From NCBI GenBank assembly GCA_900539175.1, contig UQAW01000068.1:1-21537 (forward strand): DNA of 21,537 nt, in the 5' to 3' direction. The position numbers and the translations under genes are program-made. This document shows, piece by piece, positions 13,908 through 21,524 of this stretch. The notes under the pieces are model-generated. The model was not told where the DNA came from, did not search any database, and saw only the letters and a program-made list of their open reading frames with translations. The first letter of the stretch is position 1; each line of letters starts with the position of its first letter. The stretch comes from an uncultured Lachnospiraceae bacterium. GTDB lineage: Bacteria > Bacillota > Clostridia > Lachnospirales > Lachnospiraceae.

Positions 13908-14178
13908 TTATAGCTATTATAACCGATTCATATTCCAAAATCAATAGATGTGGACTTGTTGTTTGTGAAATTTTATGTATTTTTTTCAATACGCTTTCTT
14001 TCCTTGTGAAATTTATCCAATAAAAATTGAGCCTGCTTTTAACAGACTTGTTGTATTTTGTAGATTAACGTGTGTTTTCATACTTATGTATTACTTTTTT
14101 AATATCTTCCCCCACTATTTGTTTACATTTATATGCTATATTGAAAGCTATGATGTATTTATTCATCCAACAAAGGAC
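13908..14178. other. AT-rich intergenic region
   Basis: This spacer separates the repeat from the aldo/keto reductase gene. It is markedly AT-rich. I see no gene, no convincing hairpin terminator and no promoter with good -35, spacer and -10 together, although the promoter of the downstream gene must be in or near it. Confidence 0.5.
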
Positions 14179-14192
14179 AGGGGAGGTGCAAC

Positions 14193-15032
14193 ATGCAGCC
14201 TGCAACACCAACATTATTACTGAATAACAACCAAACCATGCCCCAGGTCGGCTTTGGCGCATATAAAATTCTCGGCGATACGGAAACTGCGCGTATTCTG
14301 GGCGCAGCACTCGATGCCGGCTATCGCCTGATCGATACGGCATCTGTTTACAAAAACGAAGAAAGTGTGGGAAAGTTCATCTCCTCCTGCCAGATTCCTC
14401 GCGAAGAACTTTTTATTACATCCAAAGTCTGGAATACTGCGCAGCGTATGGGCGATATTGAAGGCGCATTCAACCGCAGCCTGGATCGCCTGAAGCTGGA
14501 TTATCTGGATCTGTATCTGATTCACTGGCCGGTTCCCGGCTGTTATGCCCAGACCTGGAAAACCCTGGAAAAAATATACCGTTCCGGGCGGGCAAGATCC
14601 ATTGGTGTCAGTAATTTCGGCATCGCTCACCTGGAGCATCTCTTCCAGATGTCCGGAATTATTCCTGCTGTAAATCAGATTGAATGTCATCCGCTCTGGA
14701 ACCGAAGCGAACTGGTACATTATTGTCAGGAGCGCGGAATCGCCGTGCAGGCATATGCCCCGCTTGCCAGAGGTGTCTACGCCGAACGCGAGGTGCTGAC
14801 TCGCATCGGACAGAAATATCACAAAACGGCCGCCCAGATTGGTCTGCGTTGGCTGATTCAGCGCCAGATCGCCGTCATTCCAAAATCTTCCCAAAGCGGC
14901 CGCATCCGCAACAACATTGATGTATTTGATTTTTCATTAACTGAGATCGAGATGAAAACCATTGATACACTGGATGAACATCTGCGCACCGCCAGTATTC
15001 CGGAAGATATGATCGGTCAGGATGTTGAATAA
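14193..15032 (+). CDS. Aldo/keto reductase (AKR, 2,5-diketo-gluconate reductase-like group)
   Basis: This 279-residue cytoplasmic NAD(P)H-dependent carbonyl reductase has a complete catalytic tetrad, D48, Y53, K78 and H111 (RLIDTASVYKNE, FITSKVW, YLIHWP). Its SIGVSNFG and VNQIECHPLW motifs are conserved. The IPKSSQSGRIRNNIDVFDF segment near the C-terminus forms the cofactor phosphate-binding site. The family reduces aldehydes and ketones; the natural substrate cannot be told from sequence. The ATG at 14193 follows GGGAGGTG (14180-14187). It stands alone on the plus strand between two minus-strand blocks, with a terminator just after its stop, so it is a single-gene unit. There is no sign of a link to acetogenesis. 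Confidence 0.9.
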   Translation: MQPATPTLLLNNNQTMPQVGFGAYKILGDTETARILGAALDAGYRLIDTASVYKNEESVGKFISSCQIPREELFITSKVWNTAQRMGDIEGAFNRSLDRLKLDYLDLYLIHWPVPGCYAQTWKTLEKIYRSGRARSIGVSNFGIAHLEHLFQMSGIIPAVNQIECHPLWNRSELVHYCQERGIAVQAYAPLARGVYAEREVLTRIGQKYHKTAAQIGLRWLIQRQIAVIPKSSQSGRIRNNIDVFDFSLTEIEMKTIDTLDEHLRTASIPEDMIGQDVE

Positions 15033-15045
15033 TTCTGATACAGAT

Positions 15046-15100
15046 AAAAAGATGCAGGCAACATACCATCATCAAAACAGTATATTGTCTGCATTTTTTT
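15046..15100. terminator. Probably bidirectional terminator between the aldo/keto reductase and gpsA
   Basis: ATGCAGGCAA (15052-15061) pairs with TTGTCTGCAT (15085-15094) in a 10-bp stem with one G-U pair around a 23-base loop. It is followed on the plus strand by seven T (15094-15100). Five A (15046-15050) precede it and serve as a T-run on the minus strand for gpsA. Confidence 0.75.
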
Positions 15101-15105
15101 TGTCT

Positions 15106-16119
15106 TTATTCTTCCCAGAGATCCGCTCCAATCTCCTCTTTCCTGTCCCGAAGCATCAATTCTTTCACTGCATCTGCAGCAGACATGTCCTCGAACAATA
15201 CCTGGTTTACCGCCCGGATAATCGGCATGTCAATCCCATACTTCTCGGATAATGCAAGACCTGCTTTTGCAGAATAGACACCTTCCACAATCATCTGTAC
15301 CTCGTCCATTGCTTCCTTCATCGTCCGTCCCTGACCAATCAGGTATCCTGCTTTCCGATTTCTGCTGTGCACACTGGCACAAGTCACCACCAGATCACCA
15401 ATTCCGGAAAGTCCGGACAACGTCTCTGCCTGCGCTCCCATAGCAACCGCCAGTCTTGATATCTCCGCAATGCCCCGGGTAATCAGAGCAGCCTTTGTAT
15501 TATCTCCGTAGCCCAGTCCGTCAGCCGTTCCGGCTGCCAGTGCAATCACATTTTTTAAAGCCGCACCAATCTCAATTCCCAAAATATCGGGACTGGTATA
15601 CACACGAAACACCGGACTCATAAACAGCCCCTGAATATATTCTGCTGTACGTTTCTTCCTTGCACCAACCACAATCGTCGTAGGAAGCCCCCTTCCTACT
15701 TCTTCCGCATGACTTGGTCCCGATAAAACCGCCACCTCTGCCTGCGGAATTTCTTCCTCAATAATATCACTGAGGGTCATCAGACTGTGTTCCTCAATTC
15801 CCTTTGCAACATTGACAATCAACTGGCCTTTCCTTACAAAGGGATTCATAGAATGGGAGGTGCTTCTGGTATAAGGGGAAGGTACTGCCAATACCAGTAA
15901 ATCCCGGTCGGAACACGCATCTTTAAGATTAGTTGTAAACTCCATATCGTCCGGCAGTTTTACACCCGGCAGCTTTTGTTTATGCTCCCGCTCCTCAGAC
16001 AGCATCTTTATTTCAGCTTCCACAATTGACCATACGGTCACTTTATGACCATTGTTGTGAAGCAGCCACGCAAGTGCTGTTCCCCAGCTGCCTGCTCCGA
16101 TCACACTGATTTTTGCCAT
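15106..16119 (-). CDS. gpsA: NAD(P)H-dependent glycerol-3-phosphate dehydrogenase
   Basis: GpsA reduces dihydroxyacetone phosphate to sn-glycerol-3-phosphate, the backbone for phospholipids, in the cytoplasm. The 337-residue protein opens with a Rossmann motif, VIGAGSWGTALAWLL. It carries LSGPSHAEEVGRGLPTT at about 134-150 and the catalytic AALKNVIALAAGTADGLGYGDNTKAAL block at about 187-213. The ATG at 16119 has AAAGGA nearby. It is the last gene of the DUF512-der-plsY-gpsA run, and plsY uses the product of GpsA, after activation, to make lysophosphatidate. The 201-bp gap to plsY is filled by a 157-bp palindromic element, so expression of gpsA relative to plsY may depend on it. Confidence 0.96.
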   Translation of the reverse strand: MAKISVIGAGSWGTALAWLLHNNGHKVTVWSIVEAEIKMLSEEREHKQKLPGVKLPDDMEFTTNLKDACSDRDLLVLAVPSPYTRSTSHSMNPFVRKGQLIVNVAKGIEEHSLMTLSDIIEEEIPQAEVAVLSGPSHAEEVGRGLPTTIVVGARKKRTAEYIQGLFMSPVFRVYTSPDILGIEIGAALKNVIALAAGTADGLGYGDNTKAALITRGIAEISRLAVAMGAQAETLSGLSGIGDLVVTCASVHSRNRKAGYLIGQGRTMKEAMDEVQMIVEGVYSAKAGLALSEKYGIDMPIIRAVNQVLFEDMSAADAVKELMLRDRKEEIGADLWEE

Positions 16120-16140
16120 AGATTTATCCTTTCTTTTTTA

Positions 16141-16297
16141 GGATCTGTAAATAAATAACTTTACAATCTTGCTTGCCTATGTCTCCGATTGCACAGGTCA
16201 AAAAGCCTCAACATAGCCCACTATGTCTGCGTTTTTTGACCTGTACACTCGAAGACATATTCGGCGCAATATTGCAATGTTATTTCTTTACGGCTCC
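16141..16297. repeat. 157-bp long imperfect palindrome, MITE-like
   Basis: The whole element folds back on itself about a centre at 16219 (ACATAG, CCCA, CTATGT). Its two arms of about 76 bases are roughly 80% complementary. The outer ends, GGATCTGTAAATAAATAAC and the complement of GGAGCCGTAAAGAAATAAC, form terminal inverted repeats matching at 26 of about 32 positions. The element is flanked by TTA on both sides (16138-16140 and 16298-16300), a possible 3-bp target duplication. It fills the plsY-gpsA gap and would form a very long hairpin in the operon transcript. Confidence 0.75.
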
Positions 16298-16320
16298 TTA
16301 CCAATCGGCACTGCACTTTC

Positions 16321-16989
16321 TCACTTTCCTTCCGAAGATGTCTTCTCTTTCCCGGATTTGGAAAGATAAGTTTTCCGTTCCGTGCCATTCAACAGTTTTC
16401 TGATATTTGACCGATGCTGCCAGAAGGCCAGCACCGCAAGCAATATTGCAAGTACATACATCTCCGGTATGTACTCCTTTGGCAGTCCAAGCGCCCCTGT
16501 CTGCCCCATTATGATAATTGCCGCAACAAATACGATATATACCAGCAATGACCCCAAAGATACATAGTGGGTGGTCAGAAACGTCCCGAAGAACACAACG
16601 ATTTCAACCAAAGTCAGACGCCAGTCAAACGATATAATAAGTCCCGCTGTTGCCGCAATCCCTTTTCCTCCATGAAAATGAAGATAAAACGGGAAATTGT
16701 GTCCCAATATGGTGCCTGCTGCCGCATAAAGTGCCAGAAGCCGAATAATCTCCTGCTCTGAATTGCCATATAACACACGTACAACAATAACTGCCAGGAT
16801 ACATTTCAGACAGTCGCCCAGCAATGTGAGAAGGCCCGCTTTTAACCCCAATGTTCTAAGTGCATTGGTGGTTCCCGCATTTCCGCTTCCATGCTGGCGT
16901 ATATCAATCCCGTGCATCTTCCCGTAAATATAAGAAGTCTGAAACAACCCAAAACAATACCCGATAATCAGACATACAATACGTTCCAT
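16321..16989 (-). CDS. plsY: Acyl-phosphate:glycerol-3-phosphate acyltransferase
   Basis: PlsY is an integral membrane enzyme that transfers an acyl group from acyl-phosphate to glycerol-3-phosphate, the first step of phospholipid synthesis. The 222-residue protein has several hydrophobic segments (about 1-20, 50-75, 80-100, 110-150 and 160-190). It shows the family motifs GSGNAGTTNALRTLG at about 36-50 and HNFPFYLHFHGGKGIAATAG at about 98-117, which holds phosphate- and substrate-binding residues. The C-terminal tail of about 30 residues is polar and basic. The ATG at 16989 lies 7 bp after the der stop, so the two are tightly coupled. Its ribosome binding site is modest (AAAGGA about twelve bases upstream, GAAAG closer). 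Confidence 0.95.
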   Translation of the reverse strand: MERIVCLIIGYCFGLFQTSYIYGKMHGIDIRQHGSGNAGTTNALRTLGLKAGLLTLLGDCLKCILAVIVVRVLYGNSEQEIIRLLALYAAAGTILGHNFPFYLHFHGGKGIAATAGLIISFDWRLTLVEIVVFFGTFLTTHYVSLGSLLVYIVFVAAIIIMGQTGALGLPKEYIPEMYVLAILLAVLAFWQHRSNIRKLLNGTERKTYLSKSGKEKTSSEGK

Positions 16990-16996
16990 GAGCTTT

Positions 16997-18319
16997 CTAC
17001 TTTTCCTTTCGTTCTCTTATGATAAACCTGAGTGATGTTCCGCGGAAGCCGAATGCATCCCTGATCCGGTTTTCAAGATACCTTGTATAGGAAAAATGCA
17101 TCAGTTCCTTATCATTTACAAAAATAACGAAAGTCGGCGGCTTGACAGAAACCTGGGTCATATAGAAAAGTTTCAGTCGTTTTCCCCGGTCTGACGGCGG
17201 CTGCTGCAGTGCGATCGCTTCTGTCATAATCTCGTTGAGTACTCCTGTCTGAATCCGAAGTGTCTGATTCTCCAAAACCATATCAATGGTGTCAAACAAT
17301 TTCGGCAGTCTCTGCCCCGTCTGGGCAGAAATAAAGAGTATCTCTGCATACGGCATAAACGACAGAATTTCGCGGACTCTGTTGCTATACTTATAGACTG
17401 TCTTATCATCTTTCTCAATCGCATCCCATTTATTCACAGCAATTACAATTCCCTTGCCCCTGTCATGGGCAATGCCGGCAATTTTGGCATCCTGCTCTGT
17501 CACGCCTTCCACCGCATCAATCACAAGTACGACCACATCCGCACGTTCCACCGCTGTCACAGTACGAATGATACTGTAGCGCTCCAGTTCTTCCTTAATT
17601 TTATTCTTGCGCCTGAGCCCTGCGGTATCAATAAAGATATAATCTCTTCCGTTGTGTTCAATCGTTGTATCAATGGCATCCCGTGTGGTTCCTGCAATGT
17701 TGGATACAATCACCCGATTTTGCCCCAGAAGTTTATTAATAATAGAAGATTTTCCCACATTCGGCTTCCCGACAATGGCAATTCTCGGAATTTCATCCTC
17801 CTCTTCCTGGATCATGCTCTTATCAAAGTATTTTACCACTTCATCCAACATATCTCCCAGCCCCAGTTTACTGGCTGCCGAAATCGGTATCGGCTCCCCG
17901 ATTCCAAGATTATAAAATTCATACGTATCCAGCAGATGCTTCTCAAAATTATCTACCTTATTTACTACCAAAACTACCGGTTTTCCGCTGCGCCGCAGCA
18001 TATCAGCCACTTTTGCATCCGAATCCACCAGACCCTGTTTCACATCTGTGATAAAAACAATTACATCCGCCGTATCAATGGCAATCTGTGCCTGTTCTCT
18101 CATCTGTGATAAAATAATATCTTTCGTATCCGGTTCAATACCGCCGGTATCAATTAATGTAAAATTATGCTCCAGCCAGTTCACATCCGCATAAATGCGG
18201 TCGCGCGTTACACCGGGAGTATCTTTTACAATCGAAATATTTTCTCCCGCCAGGGCATTGAAAAGTGTGGATTTACCGACATTCGGACGGCCCACAATTG
18301 CTACTATCGGTTTGCTCAT
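16997..18319 (-). CDS. der: Ribosome biogenesis GTPase Der (EngA)
   Basis: This double-GTPase is needed for maturation of the 50S ribosomal subunit. The 440-residue protein has a first G domain with GRPNVGKST at 10-18, a DTPGVTRD switch at 33-40, DTGG at 57-60 and NKVD at 120-123. The second G domain has GKPNVGKSS at 184-192, DTAGLRRK at 231-238 and NKWD at 296-299. A C-terminal KH-like domain follows. The ATG at 18319 is fixed by the immediate P-loop and by AAGGAG about eight bases upstream. The start lies inside the end of the preceding gene, a 47-bp overlap in a different frame. The pairing with a DUF512 protein and plsY-gpsA is common in Clostridia. Confidence 0.97.
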   Translation of the reverse strand: MSKPIVAIVGRPNVGKSTLFNALAGENISIVKDTPGVTRDRIYADVNWLEHNFTLIDTGGIEPDTKDIILSQMREQAQIAIDTADVIVFITDVKQGLVDSDAKVADMLRRSGKPVVLVVNKVDNFEKHLLDTYEFYNLGIGEPIPISAASKLGLGDMLDEVVKYFDKSMIQEEEDEIPRIAIVGKPNVGKSSIINKLLGQNRVIVSNIAGTTRDAIDTTIEHNGRDYIFIDTAGLRRKNKIKEELERYSIIRTVTAVERADVVVLVIDAVEGVTEQDAKIAGIAHDRGKGIVIAVNKWDAIEKDDKTVYKYSNRVREILSFMPYAEILFISAQTGQRLPKLFDTIDMVLENQTLRIQTGVLNEIMTEAIALQQPPSDRGKRLKLFYMTQVSVKPPTFVIFVNDKELMHFSYTRYLENRIRDAFGFRGTSLRFIIRERKEK

Positions 18320-19661
18320 ACATCGTTCTCCTTTTATGTGTCATCACCGTATCTTCTACTACTGCATTTACCAGATCTGCTCCCGCCTCGTCCACCACAG
18401 CAATCGGTACCCCAAGTGCCTGTTCCAACTCCTCGACTGTGAGATCATCCAGAAAGACATTCTCTCCGGACCGAAGCATATTACACGGAATTAAAAGCTT
18501 TTCTCCCAGTTCTTTGTCCTTTAACTGGTGCTTCAGATCTTGTCCGGTAATCAAACCGGACACTGTAATCCGTTCCCCAAAAAAATGATTTACAACTGCA
18601 TATACCGGAACCTCAATCCCTGGATACTTTTCCCGAATCTTTTCAATACATTCCTGTATATAAGGAGCTGCCAGTTTCCCCGTAGCGATCGTAAGATGCC
18701 GTGTACGCTGGTCCCCTGCCCGTTCCTTTAACGCCTCTTCCACCTCTGTCTGCAGAAGCCGCAGCATACCTACACCATTTTCCAACTGAAGATACCCATC
18801 ATAAGATTCCTCCTTCGGCATCTCCTGTTCTGCGAGAATATACCACTCATCCGATGCGTGAATAAAATGCAGTCCATATTCGGAATACAGTTTTTTCTGC
18901 CATTGATGGATCAGCTCCAGTACCCGGACCGCATCCTCTTTCTCAAATGGCTCCAATGGATATAAACCTTCTCTGTATTTTGACAACCCTACAGGAACCA
19001 CCGAAACACTTTTCAGGTGTGGAAGATATTTGCTAAGATCACTGATACTCCGTTCCAATTCCTCCCCGTCATTCACACCCTTGCAGAGCACGATCTGTCC
19101 ATTCATCTCGATCCCTGCCTCGTAAAGTTTTTGTACTTTCGGGAAAATATCTCCTGCAAACCGGTTATTCAACATCCTGCACCGCAATTGGGGGTTGGTG
19201 GTTTGAAAAGAGATATTGATCGGCGCAAGATGATACTGGATAATTCTGTCAATATCATGATCGCTCATATTCGTAAGGGTCACATAGTTTCCCTGCAAAA
19301 AAGATAATCTGGAATCATCATCCTTAAAATACAGTGTTTCCCGCATTCCTTTCGGCATCTGATCAATAAAACAAAAGATGCAATGATTTCTGCAGGAACG
19401 ATATTCATCCATGAGACTGCTCTCAAACTCAATCCCCAGATCTTCTTCATACTCCTTCTCTATTTCTAAAATCCACTCTTCTCCGTCTGCTTTCCGTACA
19501 CCCAACTCTATATAATCGTCATTAACCAGATAGTGATAGTCAAAGACATCTTCAATCTCCTGAGCATTGATGGTAAGTACTTCATCCCCAGGCATCAGTT
19601 CCATCTCCTCAGCGATACTGCCGGGCCAAACGTTCTTGATTATATGTCTGCTCTTTTTCAT
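18273..19661 (-). CDS. PDZ / radical-SAM-like / DUF512 domain protein
   Basis: The 462-residue cytoplasmic protein begins with a PDZ-like domain (about 1-60, PGSIAEEMELMPGDEVLTIN). A radical-SAM-like segment follows with a CRNHCIFC cluster (C90, C94, C97; a CxxxCxxC spacing) and a FIDQMPKGMRETLYFKDDD motif. The rest, including GVNDGEELERSISDLSKYLP and a C-terminal TGQDL...IPCNMLR region, matches DUF512. The biochemical function of this family is unknown. Its long-standing neighbourhood with der suggests a link to translation or ribosome assembly, which is inference. The ATG at 19661 is preferred, with GGAGGG (19665-19670) close upstream; an in-frame extension lacks a ribosome binding site and homology. 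Its last 15 codons overlap the start of der by 47 bp. Confidence 0.9.
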   Translation of the reverse strand: MKKSRHIIKNVWPGSIAEEMELMPGDEVLTINAQEIEDVFDYHYLVNDDYIELGVRKADGEEWILEIEKEYEEDLGIEFESSLMDEYRSCRNHCIFCFIDQMPKGMRETLYFKDDDSRLSFLQGNYVTLTNMSDHDIDRIIQYHLAPINISFQTTNPQLRCRMLNNRFAGDIFPKVQKLYEAGIEMNGQIVLCKGVNDGEELERSISDLSKYLPHLKSVSVVPVGLSKYREGLYPLEPFEKEDAVRVLELIHQWQKKLYSEYGLHFIHASDEWYILAEQEMPKEESYDGYLQLENGVGMLRLLQTEVEEALKERAGDQRTRHLTIATGKLAAPYIQECIEKIREKYPGIEVPVYAVVNHFFGERITVSGLITGQDLKHQLKDKELGEKLLIPCNMLRSGENVFLDDLTVEELEQALGVPIAVVDEAGADLVNAVVEDTVMTHKRRTMYEQTDSSNCGPSECR

Positions 19662-19681
19662 ATACCCTCCATATCTTATTA

Positions 19682-19710
19682 ATAATAACAATTCCATACG
19701 TAAAAAGCAA
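19682..19710 (-). promoter_or_regulatory. Candidate promoter for the DUF512-der-plsY-gpsA operon
   Basis: On the minus strand there is a -35 TTGCTT (19705-19710), a 17-bp spacer and a -10 TATTAT (19682-19687, five of six). This leaves a leader of only about 15 bases before the start at 19661. Confidence 0.6.
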
Positions 19711-19794
19711 GCGTTGCCTTGGGAAATTGCCATTATTTGAAGGAATCGTCCATTACTTTACAGAAAATCCGACATATAATTGTCGCTTTTGACC

Positions 19795-19824
19795 TTGACG
19801 CGGCATCCTTTTTAATGATATATA
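19795..19824 (+). promoter_or_regulatory. Candidate distal promoter for prs
   Basis: A -35 TTGACG (19795-19800), an 18-bp spacer and a -10 TATATA (19819-19824) lie upstream of repeat copy 2. If used, the prs leader would be about 240 bases and would contain the whole 183-bp repeat. It may be the ancestral promoter, since displaced by the element. Confidence 0.35.
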
Positions 19825-19848
19825 TGTAAAGTAATATCAACATCATAT

Positions 19849-20031
19849 GATGTTGGGGTCAAAAGATATTTTGACCCCTATGATACACGGATTGCTCCGC
19901 ATTTCATGCTCCCGCAATCCTAAAAACATTCGAAATCCGCCCTGTTCGGGCTACTTTCTCATGTTTTACGGGTCCCAAAGTCATGCTTTTTCATGCAAGC
20001 ATGAAACGTATAACCTTTTGACCCTGGTATC
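19849..20031. repeat. 183-bp MITE-like palindromic repeat, copy 2
   Basis: This is the inverted copy of 13718-13900, exactly the same length and about 96% identical. It is flanked by a perfect 7-bp direct repeat, ATCATAT (19842-19848 and 20032-20038), the strongest sign that the element arrived by transposition. A 10-bp stem, GGGGTCAAAA/TTTTGACCCC, lies at 19855-19878. The flank and left end together create an 18-bp perfect palindrome at 19838-19855. Both termini carry TTGACC reading outward. Confidence 0.88.
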
Positions 20032-20046
20032 ATCATATTATAATAT
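20018..20046 (+). promoter_or_regulatory. Candidate proximal promoter for prs, with -35 inside the repeat end
   Basis: TTGACC (20018-20023) belongs to the terminal repeat of copy 2. After 17 bases comes TAATAT (20041-20046), and an overlapping perfect TATAAT (20039-20044) has a shorter 15-bp spacer. The resulting leader would be about 20 bases, ending in GGAGG. The element may therefore supply part of the prs promoter. Confidence 0.4.
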
Positions 20047-20070
20047 TGTAAATATAAATTGGAGGTCTTT

Positions 20071-21237
20071 ATGCCAAACTTAGTCCCACTTGAGAATTCG
20101 ATTCCAGTTGCTCCTCTGAAACTGGCTGCTTTGAAAGGCTGCGAAGAGATGGCCGAAACCATCAACAACCATCTTGTGCAATTCCGCAAGGATCTGCTTT
20201 CGCATCATAACAACAATCTGAATCTTTCCGGCTATGCAGAAGAATCTTTTCTACTGAACTGCGATTGCCCACGTTTCGGAACCGGAGAGGCCAAAGGAAC
20301 TCTGATGGAATCCGTACGAGGTGTGGATTTGTTCTTATTAGTGGATGTCTGCAACTGGAGCATTACCTACAAAGTATGCGGTCACATCAACCATATGTCA
20401 CCGGACGACCATTATCAGGATCTGAAGCGTATCATTGCCGCTGCAAACGGCAAAGCACACCGAATCAACGTCATCATGCCATTTATGTACGAAGGCAGAC
20501 AGCACAAGCGCACCAGACGGGAATCCCTTGACTGTGCCCTTGCTTTACAGGAATTAACACGCATGGGCGTTTCCAACATCATTACATTCGATGCCCACGA
20601 TCCACGCGTGATGAATGCCATTCCGCTGTCAGGCTTCGACAATTTCATGCCAACCTATCAGTTCTTAAAAGCACTGATTAAATCCGTACCGGATCTGCAT
20701 CTGGACAACGATCATCTAATGATCATCAGTCCTGATGAAGGAGCTATGCCAAGAGCCGTATACTTCTCCAACATTCTCGGCGTAGATATGGGTATGTTCT
20801 ACAAACGCCGCGATTACTCTACCATCGTAAATGGAAAGAACCCGATTGTTGCACACGAATTTCTGGGTGACTCTGTTCTCGGAAAAGACGTTATCATTAT
20901 CGATGATATGATTTCTTCCGGCGAAAGTATGCTGGACGTTGCAAAACAGGTAAAAGAACGCGGCGCCGCACGTGTCTTCGTGTGCACTACCTTCGGTCTG
21001 TTCACAGACGGACTCGAAAAATTTGATGAATACTACGAAAAAGGTTTTATCGAGAAAATCATAACCACCGATTTAACCTACCGTACCCCGGAACTCATCA
21101 GCCGCCCCTGGTACGAACCCGCCGAAATGGGCAAATACATCGCCAGCATCATCGACATCCTGAATCACGATGTCTCCGTAGAAAAAGTCCGTTCCACAAC
21201 CGAAAAAATCACGAACCTGCTGGCAAAACATAAATAA
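20071..21237 (+). CDS. prs: Ribose-phosphate pyrophosphokinase (PRPP synthetase), long form
   Basis: Prs makes PRPP from ribose-5-phosphate and ATP for nucleotide, histidine and NAD synthesis. Visible motifs are an RQHKRTRRES loop at about 143-152, TFDAHDPRV at about 172-180, ISPDEGAMPRA at about 219-229 and the PRPP-binding VIIIDDMISSGESM at about 274-287. The 388-residue length exceeds the usual 310-320, with an N-terminal extension of several tens of residues and a divergent LLNCDCPRFGTGEAKGTLME stretch where the typical GE...V.IRG segment sits. This resembles the divergent long Prs of gut Clostridia. The ATG at 20071, with GGAGG five bases upstream (20061-20065), is chosen over an in-frame TTG at 20059. 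It is a single gene on its strand, with a terminator-like hairpin after it. Confidence 0.93.
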   Translation: MPNLVPLENSIPVAPLKLAALKGCEEMAETINNHLVQFRKDLLSHHNNNLNLSGYAEESFLLNCDCPRFGTGEAKGTLMESVRGVDLFLLVDVCNWSITYKVCGHINHMSPDDHYQDLKRIIAAANGKAHRINVIMPFMYEGRQHKRTRRESLDCALALQELTRMGVSNIITFDAHDPRVMNAIPLSGFDNFMPTYQFLKALIKSVPDLHLDNDHLMIISPDEGAMPRAVYFSNILGVDMGMFYKRRDYSTIVNGKNPIVAHEFLGDSVLGKDVIIIDDMISSGESMLDVAKQVKERGAARVFVCTTFGLFTDGLEKFDEYYEKGFIEKIITTDLTYRTPELISRPWYEPAEMGKYIASIIDILNHDVSVEKVRSTTEKITNLLAKHK

Positions 21238-21257
21238 TCAACTTCAATACATATTAA

Positions 21258-21304
21258 AAAGGAGCTGCCCGCCAGTGAATCACACACTGTTGGACAGCTC
21301 CTTT
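21258..21304 (+). terminator. Terminator-like hairpin after prs
   Basis: AAAGGAGCTG (21258-21267) pairs perfectly with CAGCTCCTTT (21295-21304), with a further partial inner stem (CCAGTG/CACTG). The downstream T-run is short (TTTCTTCT), so termination is likely but not ideal. Confidence 0.6.
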
Positions 21305-21328
21305 CTTCTCCCAAACCTGCAGAAGTCA

Positions 21329-21524
21329 GGAAAAGAGCAAAACGGGGCAGGAACGGCGGGAGGGATTCGCGCCGACTTCGGAGTGCGCCCGAAGATCCAC
21401 CTGCCGTGATCACTTAGCGAAGAGCGCTCTCGCGATGAGCTTAGTGAGAACAGCAGGTTAGCTGAGGGGGAACGCAGAAGCAAGCGAAGCACCCCACCGT
21501 TCCTGCCCCGCTTTGCTCTTTTCC
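21329..21524. repeat. 196-bp GC-rich palindromic element
   Basis: The 28-bp outer arms (21329-21356 and 21497-21524, starting GGAAAAGAGCAAA) are complementary with a single mismatch. A second pair of arms (21400-21418 and 21439-21457, CCTGC...TTAGC) is partly complementary, and the exact centre is the palindrome AGAGCGCTCT (21421-21430). The whole unit folds into one long hairpin and is more GC-rich than its surroundings. No coding sequence is credible in it. No clear target duplication was found, though the window ends 13 bases after it. Confidence 0.7.

Noticed and set aside
13718..13989. Small protein-like reading frames across both copies of the 183-bp repeat (here on the minus strand and at 19847-20083 on the plus strand)
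   Set aside because: The seven base differences between copies cause about six amino-acid changes, with no bias to silent changes, and there is no ribosome binding site; they are by-products of the repeat.
15169..15190. Further partial copy of the fhs/metF inverted-repeat block (CAGCAGACATGTCC)
   Set aside because: It lies inside gpsA, encodes conserved-looking protein sequence and lacks the first arm; treated as a chance match.
13718..20031. The inverted repeat pair as ends of one 6.3-kb composite transposon
   Set aside because: Each copy has its own 7-bp target duplication and the segment between holds ordinary housekeeping genes and no transposase, so the insertions are independent.
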